Assembly: GCA_016522385.1 (NCBI GenBank)
Contig: JAEKFU010000665.1
Location: forward strand, 1-5,255
Reading direction: 5' to 3'
DNA: 5,255 nt
DNA from: Pseudomonadota bacterium
Lineage (GTDB): Bacteria; Pseudomonadota; Alphaproteobacteria; Rhizobiales; Aestuariivirgaceae
Below the pieces are notes generated by a model. That model was not told the origin of the DNA. It worked only from the letters and a program-made list of their open reading frames with translations, and made no database searches. The position numbers and the translations under genes are program-made. Numbering within the stretch: position 1 is the first letter of the stretch; each line of letters opens with the position of its first letter. Of this stretch, positions 5,103 to 5,255 are shown one piece after another.

Positions 5103-5255
5103 ATGGCTACAATCCGCAAGCGTGCACACAAGTACCAAGTTCAAGTACGTCGCAAGGGCTATCCGGAAATCTCGAGGACATTTTGCAGGCTGAAGAATGC
5201 TCAGGAGCGGGCTAGAGCGTGTCTGAGAGACGCTTACGATTGGACAAAGTTACAC
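5103..5255 (+). CDS. tyrosine-type site-specific integrase, N-terminal fragment cut by the window edge
   Basis: 51 codons are open from the ATG at 5103 to the window edge. The N-terminus MATIRKRAHKYQVQVRRKG, followed by P-x-x-S-x-TF and L-x-x-AQE, is the usual opening of the arm-type DNA-binding domain in phage- and island-encoded tyrosine recombinases of alphaproteobacteria. The catalytic Arg-His-Arg-Tyr residues lie outside the window. AAAGGG starts 12 nt before the ATG as a ribosome site. Its position just downstream of, and in line with, the tRNA-Val gene is that of an integrase that uses the tRNA as attachment site. After the AQE block the sequence (RARACLRDAYDW) departs from the usual WAR-x-x-E pattern, so the gene may be diverged or damaged; this cannot be decided from 51 codons. 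Confidence 0.75.
   Translation, partial: MATIRKRAHKYQVQVRRKGYPEISRTFCRLKNAQERARACLRDAYDWTKLH

Overview
The window looks like a piece of an alphaproteobacterial chromosome, most likely from the order Hyphomicrobiales (Rhizobiales). The clearest markers are a CpdR-type single-domain response regulator, a HisN-type histidinol-phosphatase of the inositol monophosphatase family, an N-formylglutamate amidohydrolase, and a small RNA with the hallmarks of the alphaproteobacterial mmgR (alpha-r8, Rfam 'SuhB') family. I cannot name a genus from this sequence alone.

Layout. (1) Positions 34-1388, minus strand: hisN followed by a small membrane-anchored or periplasmic c-type cytochrome. A 14-bp FnrL/FixK-type box lies in the 92-bp gap between them, so the cytochrome probably has its own low-oxygen promoter. 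(2) 1474-2748, plus strand: a 12-helix MFS transporter, divergent from hisN. (3) 2749-3138: a 390-bp intergenic stretch whose main content is the mmgR-like sRNA (about 2993-3093), with a 17-bp-spaced promoter, a 5' hairpin, an exposed anti-Shine-Dalgarno motif (UUUCCUCCCU) and an intrinsic terminator. It also holds a perfect DnaA-box 9-mer beside an AT-rich run. (4) 3139-4089, minus strand: N-formylglutamate amidohydrolase, convergent with the sRNA. (5) 4272-4631, plus strand: cpdR, divergent from the amidohydrolase. (6) 4629-4790: a 158-bp MITE-like long inverted repeat flanked by TA, inserted in the stop codon of cpdR in a way that recreates the stop codon. (7) 4848-5000: promoter, leader hairpin and gene for tRNA-Val(GAC). 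(8) 5103 to the window edge: the first 51 codons of a phage/island-type integrase, so the right end is probably the edge of a tRNA-integrated mobile island.

How the parts relate. From memory, hisN, the mmgR/SuhB sRNA, the amidohydrolase and cpdR are neighbours in other rhizobia; the MFS gene would then be an addition to that block. The genes are not one pathway: they cover histidine biosynthesis, formylglutamate breakdown, cell-cycle proteolysis (CpdR/ClpXP), sRNA control of carbon storage, and respiration. I found no CRISPR array and no defence system. The less ordinary signals are the MITE in the cpdR stop codon, the sRNA, the FnrL/FixK box, and the island junction at the tRNA.
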